A DNA stretch of 64,000 nt. It comes from Diprion similis (lineage: Eukaryota > Arthropoda > Insecta > Hymenoptera > Diprionidae). The stretch's first letter is position 1; every line of letters starts with the position of its first letter. Location: assembly GCF_021155765.1 (NCBI RefSeq), contig NC_060112.1:8122001-8186000 (forward strand), read 5' to 3'. A program made the translations under genes and the position numbers. Below the pieces are notes generated by a model. The model was not told where the DNA came from, did no database searches, and saw only the letters and a list, made by a program, of their open reading frames with translations. Shown piece after piece: positions 59,601 to 64,000 of this stretch.

Positions 59601-62600
59601 AGGTGTAAAAAAAAATCGTATTTTCGGACTTATTCATCGTACATGGACCGGATGTGACTCATTTTCAAGCTAATTAAAATTGTGCTTCAGGGCATGCGTG
59701 TAAAATTTGAGAAAAGCTACTGGAATTCTTTGTGATCAAGTACAATACGTTTAGAAAGTATCAGAAATTTCGAAAAACTGACCATTTTCACAGTTTGTGC
59801 GGTTTGACATTGGAATAACTTGTATGTATCAGTTGTATCTTTTCCGATCGAAACACTTAAAATCTTTTCTTGTAACGATTATCGTTTGCAGAATATTCGC
59901 TTTGAGTTAGTGAAATAATCCACCCTCTTAGCAGTAAAATTGAATAAGGAACAAATTATTGAAATTTGAAGACAAGAGGTTGTAAAAAGTAATTCAGACT
60001 GACAATATTATATTTCGTTATTAAACATAAATTCCTCGGAAGAAAGTCCAGAATTTCTACCAAAAATCAACTGATTGCAAATATTAATTTCGCTGATACT
60101 TGATTGATCGATTTCAAACCTCTGCCAATCGAAAACTACTGGCCCATGGAATTTGAGGCCTGAAACTGAAAAACACATGATCCATTCTCCAGATTGAATT
60201 CGTTTAATCTACGAGTAAATACCCTGTGTCTCTTTCGATCAAGATCAAGCCGTGATGCGTGAGTTCGCCTTCGAATAACTCGCGTTCAACTTAAAATGTC
60301 GGGAGTCGAAAAGGTTGCACGTGCCAGTCGCTGCTAACTTTAGACGACAGCAGCTACGAAACATCAATAAGTACGTATAATAGAATACTGAGAAAGTTTG
60401 GCACCTTCTCATCGGGACCAGATAGAGGACCACTCCACGACCTCTTCAATTGATTTTAACACTTAACAGAATGTGCAGAAGTTCATTGACTCGTTGCTCT
60501 TCATCACCATGTAAAAGCTCAACGCTGTAAGTTCGATACTCATCAGTCACGTGGCCTAAGAAACGCTGATTTTTTGAACTAGCTTCACCTTTATCACTTT
60601 AAAGTATATCTGGATTCTTGATCGATAAATGCGACAATGAGGTGGATCAAGTTTTCTAGATCTCTTCAATTTCAACTATTTCCGATATTATTATAACGCA
60701 GACGATCGTATATCGTTAGCCTGTGATTGTATACTCAGAGAAAATAATAATATTATCTACTTAATCATAAGTAGAGATTCTCCTGACAAATACACAAACT
60801 TTTTCACTTCACTTTTCAATGAATAGTCTTGTTGTGTGTTTAGGATTCACCGATGAATACGTCGTCGAAGCGAGTGTTTTTGGTTGAAAGAAAAAATAGG
60901 AAATCGGTTTACGTCATTCGTACGGACTTTAATGCTCGTTGATTAAGTGAAGTACGATTTTCAAAAATCATCCAAACAATGCTCGAGGCAAAAGAGATCA
61001 TTGAGTTCAGGAGGGGAAATTATACTGTAGCAAAAATAGAGGGTAGTTTTATTCAAATGGTAGTTCAATTTAAAAAGTTAAGCCGGAAATAAGGTCCTGC
61101 GTGCAAGACAGGATAAAATTCGATTGTTCCCTTGTTGCATAAATGTACTATTTAGCAACACGTCAGTCTGTCCATTTGTTCCAATGATCTCAGAAATATC
61201 AGTACTTTATTTTTCACTACTTTGTTCCTCCGAAGTTTCGTATCGCTCCTTAGTATCCTCGTTTGCAAAAATTAGAGTTTGGACTTGAGATAACTTTGTG
61301 TATTTTTTTGTTCTGACCAAATTTTTTTTGGAACGTTTACCAACGGGGACATCAATTTTCGAAAAACAGCGATTCTCAAATTTTTAACTCATTCTTCTCA
61401 TGGTTGCTAGGCTTCACTATTCTCACCCAGATTCAGTTAAAAAAGCAAATTACCCTCCAACAGTCTTTACTCTCGGCGTTTCTTACTGAACCAAAGTCAA
61501 CTCCACCATTATTAACCGTTTTTAACCCTATTTTGATTTTACTGATTTGCGACGTTCCTTATTATCACAGGGTGATTCGAATCGAAACGAAGAACGATAT
61601 TCAAGATATGGTTTACAGCAATTTGGATCACAAAATCACCGTCGTAAATGATTTAATTTTTACATACAAATCTAACGTTTACAAGTAAGCAGATTTCTTG
61701 CATAGTTGCATTTCAATATTGTTGCGAGTTATCAAAAAAGTAGAATCCTTGTCGACATACACGATTTCCTTATACCAACTCGATAGTGACTTTATCACTA
61801 ACCTACGACTGTATAAATTGACCCCCCTCGATGGATGAGATCTTTTCAATTTGATTTTCGGCCAATTTGTACATCATTTTTAGTATACCGATCAAATTTG
61901 GCTGCTGAAGGATCTGAGCAGATTAATTCCGTCAGCAACCTTCTTTAAACAATTTCGCTAATTGAAAAAAAAAAAAAAAAAAAAAAAACACATTGACATT
62001 GCATATTTCCGACAAATGTAACTGAAATTCTTTGGATCGAATTCAAAATTTCAAATTTCATTCAAATTTCAGTGAAGTGAAGTCAAAATCCTACCTAAAA
62101 CGTCCAAGTTCAAAATTTTATATTTAAATAATTGTTTCTCTCTTCGAACACGCGGGTGTTTTTTTGAGTATTTTGAAATTTATTGAAACCCAAAGTATGT
62201 GTGTGACTGAGCAATATCAAACGAACATAAAGACACAATAAACTTGGTGAAACCCTTTGACTTTCGTTTCGTTACATAGAGTTGATGAATAGTGATTTGA
62301 ATACGTCAAAAAGGACTTTCATAATTAAATACCAAACGATTAGCGTAGTGCATATCCTTCCACCGTATGAATTGCATGACACTAAATTTGTCTGTAAAAT
62401 TCGTCATTTCAGCTGAACTAATTTTTTAACTTTTCATGCTTACCTAATTTTTTCCGAATAACTATGAAACTTTATTGAAATTTTTTTATCCACTAAATAA
62501 AAAGTCTCGATTAGCAGGACTTCCCATAGTTCTTTGGGAAATGAAAAAAAAAAAATTCAGGGGTCTTCCGCAAATTTTGTTAAAAAATTTTCGCCAGGGT

Positions 62601-62640
62601 TGCTATGCAAGCTTCTTTATAACTCAAGCTTTTGACTTCT
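56606..62640 (+). other. Long region downstream of the third PDZ exon
   Basis: Probably a long intron of the PDZ gene. It contains T-tracts at about 56766-56787, 56880-56907 and 58627-58644, an A-tract at about 61965-61988, copy C of the dispersed repeat, and a GC-rich block at about 58140-58430. No further PDZ-gene exon with a convincing frame was found. Degenerate TTAGG-like words at 57598-57630 are not a telomere array. Confidence 0.45.
57515..57572 (+). repeat. Three-copy dispersed repeat, copy C
   Basis: Reads CGACGGAAAGTGATAAGAAT, then TTCAATTCGAAAAGGCGAT. Closest to copy A at 49353, in the same orientation. Confidence 0.6.
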
Positions 62641-62821
62641 AACGCGCGGAGGATGTTGGTGTCAATACGACGCAGGCGGGAAATCTGGGCGAGCTGCAAG
62701 TGAACTAAAAACGTTGGTTATTGGTAGTACCGGCCGCGCTTCGTAACGGTGAACACCTCTCGTGCAGATAAAAAGAAAAACAAACAAAATTTTTGTCATT
62801 GTGTAAAGAAATTCTAATACC
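62640..62821 (+). promoter_or_regulatory. Promoter-like GC-rich block before the 62822 start codon
   Basis: A CpG-rich stretch (CTAACGCGCGGAGG, ACGACGCAGGCGGG, ACCGGCCGCGCTTCG) stands out from AT-rich surroundings and directly precedes an ATG-containing exon. A TATAACT lies at 62619-62625, just upstream. It looks like a promoter plus 5' UTR. Confidence 0.45.
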
Positions 62822-62896
62822 ATGCCTGCCTACTCCACGACCTACCGTTACACCATTGAACACCATCCGAAGGATGAAGAGGCTGCAGTTTATTGG
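62822..62896 (+). CDS. First coding exon of a plus-strand gene or isoform (partial)
   Basis: An ATG in a good context (ATACCATGCC) opens 25 codons that read as real protein (MPAYSTTYRYTIEHH, then DEEAAVYW) and end in phase 0 at TGG|GTAGGA. No continuation was identified in the last 1.1 kb. Either a new gene starts here, or this is an alternative first exon of the PDZ gene giving an isoform without the PDZ domain. The visible third PDZ exon also ends in phase 0, so both could join the same downstream exon. I do not recognise the sequence with certainty. Confidence 0.5.
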
Positions 62897-64000
62897 GTAG
62901 GATCAGGATCTTCTTTATTCTGCCAAGTCTCTTTTTCCATTTCGTCATTTTTTTCCAATCACCGTTTTCACCATCTCATTTTTCACGGTAGCTGAGTTAT
63001 TCCAATATTATATAGCTAAACGTAAAGCATTAGAATATAGCGCCGATGCTACTATCCTCGAAATTGCACTTTCAAAATCGAAAATCAATTTAACAAGAGT
63101 TATAAAAATATATCGCAGTATTTTTTACTGCACTCACGGTAACGCGTAGGTTTTCATATTTTATACAGTGAACAGACGTGAATAAACTTTGGTGACTACA
63201 TGAACATCAAGACTGTAAGAGTAAAGTGACAATGAAAAGCAAAGTGATTCTTTTTTAGAGTTTTAATCATTGTGGAGGATAACTTTGAGGTGTCCAATAA
63301 ACATTTGGGTCACAAAAATACGCCGAAAAAAAAGAATCTCGTGAATAAAAATAAAAAAAAAAAAAAAAAAAAACTACACGACTCAGTAAAATACTTCACA
63401 AGGTTTTTGTATCCCATCGATGAATTTTTGTTTCGTTCCTTTTTCCCGCGCTTGGTTATTTACAATTAAATATAAAATCAGGTATTCCTTCATTGCGGAT
63501 TACTCAAAAGTTTATAAAAGTGATAGTAAAATCGAGTTGTATGTATGTAAGCTGCAAAAAAAAAAACTCCAGCCATCTATCGATTTTTGTGAGCACGGAT
63601 CTAACAAAGTTCGGTTCGACTGACTGTAGAAATTTTAAAACTCGATGGCCAATCGGCAGAAGGATTTTCATTCCCGAGAATCAATCGTTTTGTATAGATC
63701 GTCGGAGTGATTAATTTAACTCTTATGGATTGTATAAGCAATTGTAAAATTTAATGATCATAATTCATGCGATGAGAATATCATTCGACTTCAATTTATT
63801 CTGCAGGGATGATTTTAATTGCTTTATATTAGTCGCATATTACTTCGCATTTTGTAATTCATTTGATCGGGACAAAACTAAACGATGATAGCTGGACGTT
63901 TAGCTTGAAGCATAACCAACGCTATTTTTACGGTAGAAATCTGGGTTAGTAAATCACGAAATACGTGAAACGTGTAAGCAAGAGTTTTGCATCCGGTCTT
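62897..64000 (+). other. Intronic/intergenic tail of the window
   Basis: AT-rich, with an A-tract at about 63354-63373. Open frames at 63272-63714 overlap in different frames and look like chance frames. No gene is supported. Confidence 0.5.

Noticed and set aside
60297..60340. Short ATG frame (MSGVEKVARAS) as a possible first exon
   Set aside because: Stops after 13 codons and has only a weak GTTGCA donor.

Overview
The window is nuclear DNA of an insect. It is AT-rich by eye, its genes are split by introns with GT/AG borders, and it has long non-coding stretches full of A/T homopolymers. The recognisable proteins (a pickpocket-type DEG/ENaC channel, a Zasp-like PDZ protein, a DUF2045/KIAA0930 protein) are typical of insects. 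Hymenoptera is a reasonable guess but is not proven by anything seen here. There are no bacterial operons and no CRISPR array. Most long open frames are by-chance frames in introns or intergenic DNA.

Layout, left to right. (1) Positions 1-158, minus strand: first coding exon of a secreted protein, probably Reeler-domain/F-spondin-like, running off the left edge. (2) 8502-18350, plus strand: complete nine-exon KIAA0930 (DUF2045) homologue of 711 residues. All splice phases agree. Intron 7 holds a tRNA-derived SINE. (3) 20316-24492, minus strand: complete eleven-exon pickpocket channel subunit of 579 residues with both membrane segments, the HG gating motif and the G-x-S filter. (4) 29358-41911, minus strand: complete eight-exon C2HC zinc-finger protein of the ZC2HC1 family, 585 residues, with two C-x2-C-x11-H-x3-C fingers at the C-terminus. 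A GC-rich block at 47164-47364 may be its non-coding first exon. (5) 53187 onward, plus strand: 5' part of a Zasp66-like PDZ protein with a TATA box at 52784. Three coding exons are visible to 56605. (6) 62822-62896, plus strand: a first coding exon of 25 codons after a GC-rich promoter-like block. It is either the next gene or an alternative promoter of the PDZ gene. Its end phase is compatible with the latter.

The genes have no evident common pathway, as is usual for an insect chromosome segment. Genes 1 and 2 are divergent, 2 and 3 convergent, 3 and 4 tandem, 4 and 5 divergent.

The main non-genic structures are a fold-back element of about 618 bp at 43874-44491 flanked by TA, a tRNA-derived SINE at about 17150-17343, a three-copy dispersed repeat (49353, 55059, 57515), and two 16-base C-tracts about 1.7 kb apart. 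I found no convincing undescribed multi-gene system. The best leads are the fold-back element, the three-copy repeat, the lineage-variable middle of the KIAA0930 protein and the possible alternative promoter at 62.8 kb. All exon models were made by eye and lack transcript support.
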